From positions 248,001 through 312,000 of the forward strand of contig NZ_FNPB01000001.1 in NCBI RefSeq assembly GCF_900107195.1: a stretch of DNA of 64,000 nt, given 5' to 3'. Made by a program: the position numbers and the translations under genes. The DNA is from Halobellus clavatus (GTDB lineage Archaea > Halobacteriota > Halobacteria > Halobacteriales > Haloferacaceae). Below the pieces are notes generated by a model. That model had not been told where the DNA came from. It did no database searches and saw nothing but the letters and a program-made list of their open reading frames with translations. This document shows, piece after piece, positions 7,789 through 16,463 of the stretch. Each line of letters begins with the position of its first letter. Position 1 is the stretch's first letter.

Positions 7789-10136
7789 GGCCCGTCCCCG
7801 CGGCGGTCGGCGGCGGCGTCCACCGTACGAGCGGGGTCGGCGTCGCCGTCAGTCCTGGATCCGCTCACGCCGTCTGATTCGTGCGCCCGCTGTCGCCGGA
7901 CGCGCTCGACGGTCGCGGCCTCGTCGGTCCGCAGGTCCGAGAGGAAGCCGAACAGGTCGTCGACGTCGGTCACGCGCTCTCGCCGGAGGTACTCGACGTA
8001 CCCCTGTTTGCGCCGGAACTCGCGTTCGACGTCCGCGACGTCGCGGTCGGTCGCGGCGGCGAGTCGGTGAAAGAGCCTGAGGGCGCGACGGTGGGTCTCC
8101 CCGTCGGTCGCGGCATCGTCGCCGCCGAGCGTGGGGTGGTCGTAGGCCATCCCGAACGAGCCGTCGGTCTCGCGCCACAGCAGCGTGTTGTAGTGCAGCG
8201 TGATCCCGTCCTTCTCGACGACCCCCGTCCGCGCTGACGCCGGCAGCGATTCGGCCGCGTCGGCGGAGAGCAGTTCGACCACCGAGCCGACGTAGCGCTC
8301 GCCGTCGACCCGCCGGGGGAAGACGACGACGTCGAGTTCGCGGAGGAGATAGCCCGGGAGCCCCTGTTCGATCACCCGGTTGACGAGCGTCTCGATGTCT
8401 TCGGCGTGAGTCGTACCGACGACGCCGTGCCCCGTGTTCAACACTTCAGCGAACGTCTCGAACGATTCCGGGGTGTTGACTTCGGCGATGACCTCGACGT
8501 CGGGGTTGAGGTAGTTGGCTTCGGTCATCAGGTCGGCCATCGAGACGCGTTTGTACGCGTTCTCGTGGTCGCGCGTGGTCAGCGAGACGCCGGTCTCGTG
8601 CGGGAGATACACCTCGCGGGAGCCTTCGTCGATGCTGATCGGACGGTGATCGTACGGGATAAAGGGCATATGGGCGTTCATCAGAGTAGTCTTGCCCGCG
8701 CCCGTCGGCCCCGAGAAGAGCACGACCCGGTGGTGCTCATAGCAGAGCCACAGGAGCGTCACCAGTTCGGTCGGAATCGAGCCGAAGCCGACGAGTTCGA
8801 TCGGCGTTAGCGGCGACGCCGCCTGCTTCCGGATCGAGACGTGGGGGCCGTCCTCGGAGATGACCGGGAGCGCGACGGCACAGCGGATCGTCTCGCCGTG
8901 CCCCGTCGCGTCGGGCGCGACGCCGGCGGGGCGGAGGTTCACCTTCGCCGATGGCTGACTCGCGCTGAGTTCGACCCCGTCGGCGGCGGCCAACTGGGTG
9001 ACTACGTTGACGAACGTGTTCTCGTCCTCGAACGAGAGGTTGGTGGGCACGCGCTCGCCGGCGCGGACGACGTCCGCGCGCGGGACGACCTTCACCCGCT
9101 CGCCGACGCGGTTGGCCTCGACGTCCTCGAGGTGCGGATCGCGGATCGGGATGGTGAGGACGCCCTCGCCGACGTAGTCGCGTAGGACGTAGTAGACCAG
9201 GTCGTCGAGGCGGTCCTGAGCGTACCGGCGGTCGACGGGCGGGACCCCGAACCCATACGCGGCGAGGGCGCTCCGGGCGCGGTAACGCGTCGCTGCGAGC
9301 CACGCGCGGGTGTTGCGAGCGGTGAGCCGCCGCGAGAGGAACTGCCGGGCGCGCTCGCGGATGAACGCCGTGCGCTCCTCGACGATTTCCTCGACGTTGG
9401 CCTCCCAGATTCGCTCTTTGCACTCGGCGATCAGTGCCTCGTCGCCCGGAAGTAAATCGGGTTCGAGGACGGCGTACTTCGCCTCGAAGCGATCGTCGCC
9501 GAGGAGCCGGTCGCGGTGGACCACGACCTCGACGTCGAAGCCGGCGAAGGAGACGGTGTAGCGGCGGAGCCGCTGGCCGGCGACGCGGCTGGCGAAGGGC
9601 GCGTCCGCGCGGAAGTCGGTCGCGGCGGGCGCGTAGTCCTCGGTGTGGACGACGAGCGCCCCGTCGGTCTCGCCGTCGAGGTCGACGACGTCGACGCGGT
9701 CGTCGAGCGCGATGGGCGTGAGTGCCCCGAGCAACCGGAGTTCGCAGATTGCGTGGTAGTCGATTCGACGGCGCGCGGCCGGCGACACGTCGAGCAGTCG
9801 GTCCAGCACCCGGCGGTACTTCGGCGGAAGCCCCGCGGCCGCGCGCTCGGCGGTTCCCTGTCGAGTGAGCGGCCGGCGACCCTCCACGCCGGAGAAGTAC
9901 TCGCGGATCTCCTCGAGCGCGCGTTCGGACTCCGCGCGCAGTGACGGTTCCCGGAGGTGGTACGTGAAACCGACGCCGTCGGGGGCGTCACGGATGGTCG
10001 TGACGACGCCGGGGGCGACCTCGTACTGCGATCGGACGTCGCGCGCGTACCACGCGGCGCGACTGCCCGGCGGCTCGGGGGCCGGGACCGTCGGTCTCTC
10101 GGTGCCGGAGGCGACCGAGCTGTCTGCCGGAGTCAT
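7785..10136 (-). CDS. pilB: PilB/GspE-family secretion ATPase, first gene of the pilus operon
   Basis: This 783-residue type II/IV secretion ATPase has a long N-terminal adaptor region and a RecA-like motor. The Walker A motif GPTGAGKTT is near residues 476-484, followed by the Asp-box region ISIDEGSREVYLP, a Walker B-like segment around EVIAEVNTPESF and the His-box segment GHGVVGTTHAED. The enzyme would hydrolyse ATP at the inner membrane face to extrude pilin subunits through PilC. The ATG at 10136 follows a TATA-like element near 10190 and an inverted repeat at 10151-10169. The six downstream genes are all translationally coupled to it. Confidence 0.95.
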   Translation of the reverse strand: MTPADSSVASGTERPTVPAPEPPGSRAAWYARDVRSQYEVAPGVVTTIRDAPDGVGFTYHLREPSLRAESERALEEIREYFSGVEGRRPLTRQGTAERAAAGLPPKYRRVLDRLLDVSPAARRRIDYHAICELRLLGALTPIALDDRVDVVDLDGETDGALVVHTEDYAPAATDFRADAPFASRVAGQRLRRYTVSFAGFDVEVVVHRDRLLGDDRFEAKYAVLEPDLLPGDEALIAECKERIWEANVEEIVEERTAFIRERARQFLSRRLTARNTRAWLAATRYRARSALAAYGFGVPPVDRRYAQDRLDDLVYYVLRDYVGEGVLTIPIRDPHLEDVEANRVGERVKVVPRADVVRAGERVPTNLSFEDENTFVNVVTQLAAADGVELSASQPSAKVNLRPAGVAPDATGHGETIRCAVALPVISEDGPHVSIRKQAASPLTPIELVGFGSIPTELVTLLWLCYEHHRVVLFSGPTGAGKTTLMNAHMPFIPYDHRPISIDEGSREVYLPHETGVSLTTRDHENAYKRVSMADLMTEANYLNPDVEVIAEVNTPESFETFAEVLNTGHGVVGTTHAEDIETLVNRVIEQGLPGYLLRELDVVVFPRRVDGERYVGSVVELLSADAAESLPASARTGVVEKDGITLHYNTLLWRETDGSFGMAYDHPTLGGDDAATDGETHRRALRLFHRLAAATDRDVADVEREFRRKQGYVEYLRRERVTDVDDLFGFLSDLRTDEAATVERVRRQRAHESDGVSGSRTDGDADPARTVDAAADRRGDGP

Positions 10137-10150
10137 TCCCTCACCGCGGC

Positions 10151-10169
10151 AGTATGCCTACAATGCATA
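10151..10169. promoter_or_regulatory. Inverted repeat upstream of the pilus operon
   Basis: The sequence gtatgc-N7-gcatac forms a 6+6 base inverted repeat 15 bases before the pilB start. A TATA-like stretch, tttatata on the minus strand, lies about 30 bases further upstream. The position fits an operator or a 5' leader hairpin. The short arms make it only a suggestion. Confidence 0.3.
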
Positions 10170-10314
10170 CGGCGGATCTTTCGGCATCGTATATAAATTC
10201 ACGCGACACTCATCGGAAGAAAACCGGGCCGGCGTGTGCGGACGAACCGATTGGACCTGTCGGCAACCGTGACTGTCGGTCTGGGGCGCCCGTCGACGTC
10301 GACGGTTCACACGG

Positions 10315-10323
10315 GCTTTATTT
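10315..10323 (+). promoter_or_regulatory. TATA box for the oxidoreductase at 10346
   Basis: The element gctttattt is centred about 27 bases before the ATG at 10346, the spacing of a haloarchaeal leaderless promoter. It selects this ATG over in-frame upstream codons. Confidence 0.6.
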
Positions 10324-10345
10324 CGGTGACTCGAAACTGGGACGT

Positions 10346-11323
10346 ATGCGCTTCGGCATCATCGGAACCGCAGACATCGCGCGAACGGCACTCCTCCCGG
10401 CCCTCCGGGAGACCGAGCACTCCGCGGCTGCCATCGCCTCCAGGGACGAGTCCCGGGCCGTCCAGGTGGCCGAGGAGTTCGGCATCCCGCGGACGTACGG
10501 CTCCTACGAGGAACTGCTGTCTGACCCGGAGATCGACGCGGTCTACAACCCGCTGCCCAACGGACTCCACGCCGAGTGGACGAAGCGCGCGGCCGACGAG
10601 GGCCTCGACGTCCTCTGTGAGAAACCGCTCGCGGCCGACGCGCAGGAGGCAGAATCGGTAGTTCAGTACTGCCGGGACGCGGGCGTGACCCTGATGGAGG
10701 CGTTTATGTACCGGTACCACCCGCGGACCGAGCGCGCCGTCGAACTGGTGCGCGAAGAACTGGACAACGTGCACTCGCTGAACGCCTCGTTCAAATTCCG
10801 GCTCGAAGGCACCCCCGACGACGTCCGCCTCGATCCCGACCTCGCCGGCGGGGCGCTGATGGACGTCGGGTGTTACGCCGTCTCGGCCGCGCGGTTGTTC
10901 CTGGGTGAGCCGGACCGCGTCTACGCGTACCAGAACGACACCCGCGACGCCGGCGTCGACACCACGCTGATGGGGATCCTGGAGTACGAGGACGGACGGA
11001 TGGCGCACGTCGACGGCGCGTTCGACGCACCCGAGGTCCAGCGATGCCGCGTCGAGGGCGAGAACGGCTGGCTGGAGCTTGACCCGGCGTTCAACGTCTC
11101 TACCGACGAACCGGCGGCGCTGGAGTACGAGATCGACGGCCGACACGGTCACGAGCGGTTCGAGCCGCTCGATCAGTACCGTGCCGAGGTCGAGGCGTTC
11201 ATCGACGCTGTCGAGTCGGGGGCGGAACCACGGACCGGCGGTGCGGAGGCGATCGCGAATATGCGCGTCATCGACGCGCTGTACGAGAGCGCGAGCCGCG
11301 GTGAACCAGTCGACGTCGAGTGA
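10346..11323 (+). CDS. Gfo/Idh/MocA-family NAD(P)-dependent oxidoreductase
   Basis: This 325-residue dehydrogenase has an N-terminal Rossmann fold (MRFGIIGTADIA), the family signature LCEKPLAAD near residue 95, a YRYHPRT motif and the C-terminal GGALMDVGCYA segment. Members oxidise or reduce sugars and cyclitols using NAD(P). The substrate is not readable from the sequence, but a sugar is likely because an aldo/keto reductase follows and a sugar ABC importer lies 2 kb away. Start choice rests on the TATA box 27 bases upstream. It differs from the second Gfo/Idh protein in this window (54683-55699), which resembles haloarchaeal xylose dehydrogenase. Confidence 0.9.
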   Translation: MRFGIIGTADIARTALLPALRETEHSAAAIASRDESRAVQVAEEFGIPRTYGSYEELLSDPEIDAVYNPLPNGLHAEWTKRAADEGLDVLCEKPLAADAQEAESVVQYCRDAGVTLMEAFMYRYHPRTERAVELVREELDNVHSLNASFKFRLEGTPDDVRLDPDLAGGALMDVGCYAVSAARLFLGEPDRVYAYQNDTRDAGVDTTLMGILEYEDGRMAHVDGAFDAPEVQRCRVEGENGWLELDPAFNVSTDEPAALEYEIDGRHGHERFEPLDQYRAEVEAFIDAVESGAEPRTGGAEAIANMRVIDALYESASRGEPVDVE

Positions 11324-11401
11324 GCATCGAGTGGCGCGGGTGGGTCGATCGGCGGTGACGCTTTCCGAAGTGTTAGGCAACTGCGATCGCGATATCTGAC
11401 T

Positions 11402-12385
11402 ATGGAGACGCGACCACTCGGCGGGACGGGCGCTGAGGTCACCGAAATCGGACTGGGCACGTGGGAACTGGGCGGCGACTGGGGCGACGTCGCGGAGGCG
11501 GAGGCACGCGAGGCGATCAACGCCGCGCTCGACGCCGGCGTCAACTTCCTCGACACGGCCGACGTGTACGGCAGCGGCCGCAGCGAACGCCTCATCCGAG
11601 ACGTGCTGGCGGAGCGCGACGAGGACCCGTTCGTCGCGACGAAAGCCGGACGGATGCTCGACCCGCACACCGCCGACGGGTACGACGAGGCCCACCTTCG
11701 GGAGTTCGTCGACGACTCCCGCGAGCGACTCGGCGTCGAATCGCTCGACCTCGTCCAACTGCACTGTCCACCGACGGACGTCTACTATCAGCCGTCGACC
11801 TTCGAGGCGCTCGAAACGCTCCGTGAGGAGGGGCGGATCGACGACTACGGCGTCAGTGTCGAGCGCGTCGAACAGGGGCTGAAGGCCATCGAGTACCCCG
11901 GCGTCGAGACGGTACAGATCATCTTCAACCCCTTCCGCCAGCGCCCGCGAGAGTTGTTCCTCCGAGAGGCCGCGAACAGGAACGTCGGCGTCATCGTCCG
12001 CGTGCCGCTGGCCTCCGGGCTCCTGACCGGCGCGCTCTCGCCGGAGACGGAGTTCCCGGACAACGACCACCGGAACTTCAACCGCGAGGGCGACGCCTTC
12101 GACGTCGGCGAGACGTTCGCCGGCGTCCCGTTCGAGCGGGGGCTGGAGGCCGTCGACGCGATCGAGCCCGTCGTCCCCGAGGGGCAGTCGATGGCGCAGT
12201 TCGCGCTCCGCTGGATCCTCGATCACGACGCCGTGACCACTGTCATTCCCGGCTCCTCGAGCCCGGCACACATCCGTGACAACGTCGCCGCCGCGGACCT
12301 GCCTCGGCTGTCGGCGGAGCGCCACGCGGCCGTTCGCAGCGTCTACGACGAGTACATCCGCGAGCACGTCCACCAGCGCTGGTGA
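11402..12385 (+). CDS. Aldo/keto reductase
   Basis: This 327-residue (alpha/beta)8 oxidoreductase shows the full catalytic tetrad: Asp51 and Tyr56 in DTADVYGSG, Lys81 in ATKAG and His121 in VQLHCPP. The nucleotide-binding C-terminal part contains the VIPGSSSPAHIRDN loop. It would reduce aldehydes or sugar-derived carbonyls with NADPH. It lies 78 bases downstream of the Gfo/Idh gene on the same strand, and the two may be co-transcribed and act on related sugar intermediates. The specific substrate is unknown. Confidence 0.92.
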   Translation: METRPLGGTGAEVTEIGLGTWELGGDWGDVAEAEAREAINAALDAGVNFLDTADVYGSGRSERLIRDVLAERDEDPFVATKAGRMLDPHTADGYDEAHLREFVDDSRERLGVESLDLVQLHCPPTDVYYQPSTFEALETLREEGRIDDYGVSVERVEQGLKAIEYPGVETVQIIFNPFRQRPRELFLREAANRNVGVIVRVPLASGLLTGALSPETEFPDNDHRNFNREGDAFDVGETFAGVPFERGLEAVDAIEPVVPEGQSMAQFALRWILDHDAVTTVIPGSSSPAHIRDNVAAADLPRLSAERHAAVRSVYDEYIREHVHQRW

Positions 12386-12524
12386 CCGAGTCCCCGGGCG
12401 ACGCCGGGAACGGCGAGCGGGACCGACACCGTTTTGCGGACCGACCTGGGTAACTGAGACGTGTCCCGAACGACCGACAGCCGCCCGAATACCCTTGTTT
12501 CCGGCCGACGCCGGGTGAACTGAG

Positions 12525-13211
12525 GTGTTTCTCGAGGCACTCCGCTACCCGGTTGCGGACCGGTCGCGGCTGGACGGCACCGCCAAGTGCCTGCTGGCTC
12601 TCCTGCTGGCCGCGGCACTGCTCCGGGCCGCCGCGCGATTGTGGCCCGACTGGGCCGCGTTGGCGCCGCTCGCACTCGTCATCATACCGGTCTTCGGGTT
12701 TCTCGGGTTCATCAGCGGCGTGCTCTCCGGCGAGGGGTTCCCCCACCTGCCGACAGGCGAGACGGTTCGACGCGCGGCCCGGCTGTTCGGCGTCGCCGTC
12801 GGCTACCTGTTCGTGCCCGCGCTGACGATCGTCGCCGTCGGGTACGTCACCGGCAGCGGTGCCATCCCGGCAGTCATCGGGGGCATAACGACGGCGACGC
12901 TGGCGACGGTGGCGCTGCTCATCACCGTCGTTTGCGCGTACCTGCTCCCGGCAGCGGCCGTCAGGGGCGTCGAAGACGGACTCCGTGCCGGCCTGCAGCG
13001 CGAGGCGCTCCGCGGGACGGCCTCCAGCGCGTACTTCCTTTCGTGGGTCGGAGCGACGGTCCTCGTCGTGCTCTCCTGGAGCGTCCTGGCGACGACGGCG
13101 ACGCGGAGCCTCGCGGCGCTCGCGGCGCTCGTCTGGTTCGCGTACGCACACGTCGCCGCCGCCGCACTCGTCGCTGAGGGCGTCGAGCGGGGGCGCTACT
13201 GGGAGCGGTAA
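12525..13211 (+). CDS. DUF4013-type multi-pass membrane protein
   Basis: The 228-residue protein starts at a GTG and contains about five hydrophobic segments separated by short loops. It has the FLGFISGVLSGEG and GETVRRAARLFGVAVGYLF motifs that I associate with haloarchaeal DUF4013 proteins. No enzymatic residues are evident. It is convergent with the sugar-transport operon, whose last gene ends only 18 bases away. Function is unknown; membrane location is clear. Confidence 0.78.
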   Translation: MFLEALRYPVADRSRLDGTAKCLLALLLAAALLRAAARLWPDWAALAPLALVIIPVFGFLGFISGVLSGEGFPHLPTGETVRRAARLFGVAVGYLFVPALTIVAVGYVTGSGAIPAVIGGITTATLATVALLITVVCAYLLPAAAVRGVEDGLRAGLQREALRGTASSAYFLSWVGATVLVVLSWSVLATTATRSLAALAALVWFAYAHVAAAALVAEGVERGRYWER

Positions 13212-13229
13212 TAAAAAGCGCGCGGCGAG

Positions 13230-14378
13230 TCAGTCGAGTTCGACCGCTTCGATGTCGTCCTCCAGCGAGCGGTTGTGGAGGGCCTCGCCCGTCGCTCGAT
13301 CGAAGAGGTGGATCGCCTCTTCGGGGATTCGGGCGACGACCGTATCGTCCTCGGTGACGCGAGTGAAGCCGTCTGTCGTCGCGACGAGCGTGTCGTCGTC
13401 CTCGCCCGCGGCAGCGGCGAACTGGAGGTAGACCGTGTTCTCGTCGCCCATCGGTTCGACGACGTCGACGACCGTCTCGAAGTCGTGCGCATCGTTCGCG
13501 CGCTCGGTGAGTTCGATGTCTTCGGGACGGATCCCGAAGACGAGATCGGTCGTGCCGCCGAGGTCCGCCTCCGTCTCGGCGTCGATGGGGTACTCGAAGG
13601 CCTCACCGCGCAGGACGCCGTTCTCCAGCGTCACGTCGAAGAAGTTCATCGACGGTTCGCCGAGGAAATCGGCGACGAACTGATTCGCCGGTTCGTGATA
13701 GCACTCCAGCGGCGTGCTGATCTGTTGCAACTTGCCGTCGTTGAGGATGACGATACGGTCGCCCATCGTCATCGCCTCCGTCTGGTCGTGCGTCACGTAG
13801 ACCGTCGTCACGCCCAGATCGTCCTGGAGCCGCTGGAGTTCGGTCCGCATCTGTGCGCGGAGCTTCGCGTCGAGGTTCGACAGCGGCTCGTCCATCAGGA
13901 ACACCTCGGGGTCGCGCACGATGGCGCGGCCGAGCGCGACGCGCTGTTGCTGGCCGCCGGAGAGTTCAGTCGGTTTCCGGTCGAGCAGGTTCGAGATCCC
14001 GAGCAACTCTCCCGTCTCTGAGACCATCTCTTGGATCTGGTCGTCCGGGAGGTCGGTCGACTCCTCCAGCCCGAACGACATATTCTCGCGGACGCTCATA
14101 TGCGGGTACAGCGCGTAGGACTGGAACACCATCGCGATGTCTCTGTCCTGTGATTTCACGTCGTTGATGACGCGGTCGGCCAGCGAGATAGTCCCCGAGG
14201 TGATCGTCTCGAGTCCCGCGATCATCCGTAGCATCGTCGACTTCCCGCAGCCCGAGGGGCCGACGACGACGATGAACTCCCCGTCGTCGATCGACGCCGA
14301 GACGCCGTCGACGGCGCGGATTTCGTCGTTGCCGTCCTGGAAGACCTTCGTTACCGAATCGAGTTCAAGCGTTGCCAT
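13230..14378 (-). CDS. Sugar ABC importer ATPase (MalK/UgpC-type)
   Basis: This 382-residue ATPase carries Walker A GPSGCGKST (residues 40-48), a Q-loop in MVFQSYALYPHM, the signature LSGGQQQR, Walker B FLMDEPLSNLDA and the switch His in VTHDQTEA. A C-terminal TOBE-type regulatory domain contains FGIRPEDIEL, the mark of carbohydrate-type (CUT1) ATPases. It would energise the permease pair encoded upstream. A 93-base gap with an AT-rich patch separates it from the MalG-like gene, so it may also have its own promoter. The order receptor, permease, permease, ATPase is that of haloarchaeal sugar importers such as the Haloferax glucose system. Confidence 0.95.
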   Translation of the reverse strand: MATLELDSVTKVFQDGNDEIRAVDGVSASIDDGEFIVVVGPSGCGKSTMLRMIAGLETITSGTISLADRVINDVKSQDRDIAMVFQSYALYPHMSVRENMSFGLEESTDLPDDQIQEMVSETGELLGISNLLDRKPTELSGGQQQRVALGRAIVRDPEVFLMDEPLSNLDAKLRAQMRTELQRLQDDLGVTTVYVTHDQTEAMTMGDRIVILNDGKLQQISTPLECYHEPANQFVADFLGEPSMNFFDVTLENGVLRGEAFEYPIDAETEADLGGTTDLVFGIRPEDIELTERANDAHDFETVVDVVEPMGDENTVYLQFAAAAGEDDDTLVATTDGFTRVTEDDTVVARIPEEAIHLFDRATGEALHNRSLEDDIEAVELD

Positions 14379-14471
14379 ATCTGTGAGTTGTGATGGGGTA
14401 GTCGTTCAGGTGCCACGCAACTATCTCTTTCGCGGGGGGAATCGCGCCGCGGCCGGGTCGCAGGGGACGGC

Positions 14472-15416
14472 TCACGCCGCCACCCCCTCGGCGAACTCGT
14501 CGCCGAAGAAGATGTAGACCGCCAGCGTCGGGAGCGCCGCGAAGAACGCTCCGGCCATCCGGAGCGCGAAGTCTTGGCCCTCCATCGACGTTCCGAGGCC
14601 GGCGAGGATCAACACGACCGGCGCGGCCGGACTCGATTCCGTCGAGACCAGCACCAGCGTGAAGAGGAGGTCGTTCCAGATCTGCGTGAACTGATAGATG
14701 AGAACGACCGCGAACATCGGTCCCGACAGCGGGAGGACGATGCGCTGATAGACCCGACGGAGCGACGCCCCGTCGAGGCGTGCCGATTCGATCATCTCCT
14801 CGCTCAGGTTCTTGTAGTACGTCCGGAAGAGGAGCGTACAGATGGGGATCCCGTAGGCCACGTGGGTGATGACCAGTTCGATGATGCCGGCGTAGTCGTC
14901 GGGGACGCCGAGCGCCCACACGAACGAGAGGTGCTGGACGAGTTGGACCCACTGCGACCAGAACTGTGTCAGCGGCACCAACACGGCCTGATAGGGGATG
15001 AAGATCCCCGAGATGATGATCGCGAGCAGCGGTGCTTTGTACGAGACCTTCCAGTCTGGGATGGTCAGCCCGTACGCCGTCAGGCTGCCGACGGCCGCGG
15101 AGATGACCGTGGCGGGCACCGCGTACAGCAGGCTGTTACCCATCCCGCGCACGAGTGCATCGATAGCCGTCTGCCACTTCTCCAGCGTGAATCCCGCCGA
15201 TCCCGGCGGTGCGAATGGCGCTGTCTCGAGGATCGCGGTGCCGGTCTTGATCGACGTGACCAGCCCCGACTCGATGGGGACGAGATAGAACCCCGCCATC
15301 AGGAGCAACGCGACGTACAGGCCGACATCTTCGAGCGTCAGCCCTTCGACGTTCCGTCGCAGCCGTCCAGTCACCGTCGCGCCGCTGCCGTCAGTTCGTA
15401 TCTTGCGATCGCTCAT
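14472..15416 (-). CDS. Sugar ABC transporter permease (MalG-type)
   Basis: This 314-residue integral membrane protein has about six transmembrane helices and the EAA coupling loop ESARLDGASLRRVYQ, which contacts the ATPase. The long N-terminal cytoplasmic stretch is acidic and precedes helix 1 (about residues 32-50). Its ATG overlaps the stop of the upstream permease by 4 bases, so the two are translationally coupled and probably form the heterodimeric channel. Confidence 0.94.
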   Translation of the reverse strand: MSDRKIRTDGSGATVTGRLRRNVEGLTLEDVGLYVALLLMAGFYLVPIESGLVTSIKTGTAILETAPFAPPGSAGFTLEKWQTAIDALVRGMGNSLLYAVPATVISAAVGSLTAYGLTIPDWKVSYKAPLLAIIISGIFIPYQAVLVPLTQFWSQWVQLVQHLSFVWALGVPDDYAGIIELVITHVAYGIPICTLLFRTYYKNLSEEMIESARLDGASLRRVYQRIVLPLSGPMFAVVLIYQFTQIWNDLLFTLVLVSTESSPAAPVVLILAGLGTSMEGQDFALRMAGAFFAALPTLAVYIFFGDEFAEGVAA

Positions 15417-16453
15417 AGGTTGTTCCTCCGGTACTCGTAGACGAGATACGGGCCGATGACCGAGAGTGCCATCGCGAAGAGGACGATGGCGATGGCCGCC
15501 CCGTAAGCCCAGTTGAGATTCGCGTACGCTTCACGCACCATCTTCGTGGCCAGGATGTCCGCCCCGTTCGGCGGTCGGTAGCCACCGACCAGCGAGTAGA
15601 GGAAGTCGAAGGCCTTCATCGCGAACACCATCAGGACGACTGCGGCACTGATCGTCGCGCCCTTCAACTGGGGGATGATGACCCGCCAGTACATCTTCAG
15701 GGTCGACGCACCGTCGACCTGCGCCGCCTCGTAGTGCTCAGTCGGAATCGCGCGGAGGCCGGCGAGGTACACGACCATCGCGTACCCCGAAAACTGCCAC
15801 ATCAGCGCGAAGATGATGGCCCAGAGGACGATCCCCTGATTGCCCAGCCAGCTGACTGGACCCACACCGAACACCCCGATGATTCGGTTGACGATGCCGT
15901 TGTTGAAGTTGTACATCCACAGCCAGAACTGGGCAGTGACCACGAACGAGAGGCTCATCGGCAGGAGGTAGATCGTCCGGAACGTGTTCTCGAACCGGAT
16001 CCCCCTGTCGACGAGGATGGCCAGCACGAGCCCGACTGCGAGCGTCGCCACGGTGAACGCGATGAGCAGGATGAACGTGTTGACCGCAGCGTCGATGAAT
16101 CCCGGATCCGCGAGCGCGCGGGCGTAGTTGTCGAGGTCGAGATTCGAGTAGTCGGGGGCGTTGGCGAAGCCCTGATAGTCGGTCAGCGAGATCAGGAGGT
16201 TCCAGATGATCGCCCCGTAGACGAACAGCGCCATCAGCAGGAACGGCGGGAGCCAGAACGGCGTCGACTCGATGAAGTCGCTCCCGAACCGCCGGTCCGC
16301 CGCCGAGCTGAGCCGTTCGATGGGCCCCGGTTCAGACGCCGACGAGTCCGTGACCGAGCCGTCGCTCACGACGCCGCCGTCGGGGCGTGCCGTCTCTTCG
16401 TCCCGCGACGACCGGCTGAGCGCGTGGTACAACCGACGATAAAAATCCAGCAT
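15413..16453 (-). CDS. Sugar ABC transporter permease (MalF-type)
   Basis: The 346-residue permease has an acidic cytoplasmic N-terminus of about 70 residues, six or so transmembrane helices and the EAA loop EAAQVDGASTLKMYWR. It pairs with the MalG-like protein. It lies 10 bases after the substrate-binding protein gene, so the order is binding protein, MalF, MalG, ATPase. The presence of all four parts makes this a complete importer. Confidence 0.94.
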   Translation of the reverse strand: MLDFYRRLYHALSRSSRDEETARPDGGVVSDGSVTDSSASEPGPIERLSSAADRRFGSDFIESTPFWLPPFLLMALFVYGAIIWNLLISLTDYQGFANAPDYSNLDLDNYARALADPGFIDAAVNTFILLIAFTVATLAVGLVLAILVDRGIRFENTFRTIYLLPMSLSFVVTAQFWLWMYNFNNGIVNRIIGVFGVGPVSWLGNQGIVLWAIIFALMWQFSGYAMVVYLAGLRAIPTEHYEAAQVDGASTLKMYWRVIIPQLKGATISAAVVLMVFAMKAFDFLYSLVGGYRPPNGADILATKMVREAYANLNWAYGAAIAIVLFAMALSVIGPYLVYEYRRNNL

Positions 16454-16463
16454 ACGGCGGGGT

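Noticed and set aside
10307-12373. 688-codon minus-strand frame opposite the Gfo/Idh and aldo/keto reductase genes
   Set aside because: Both plus-strand genes have clear family motifs along their full length. The antisense product has no recognisable domain.
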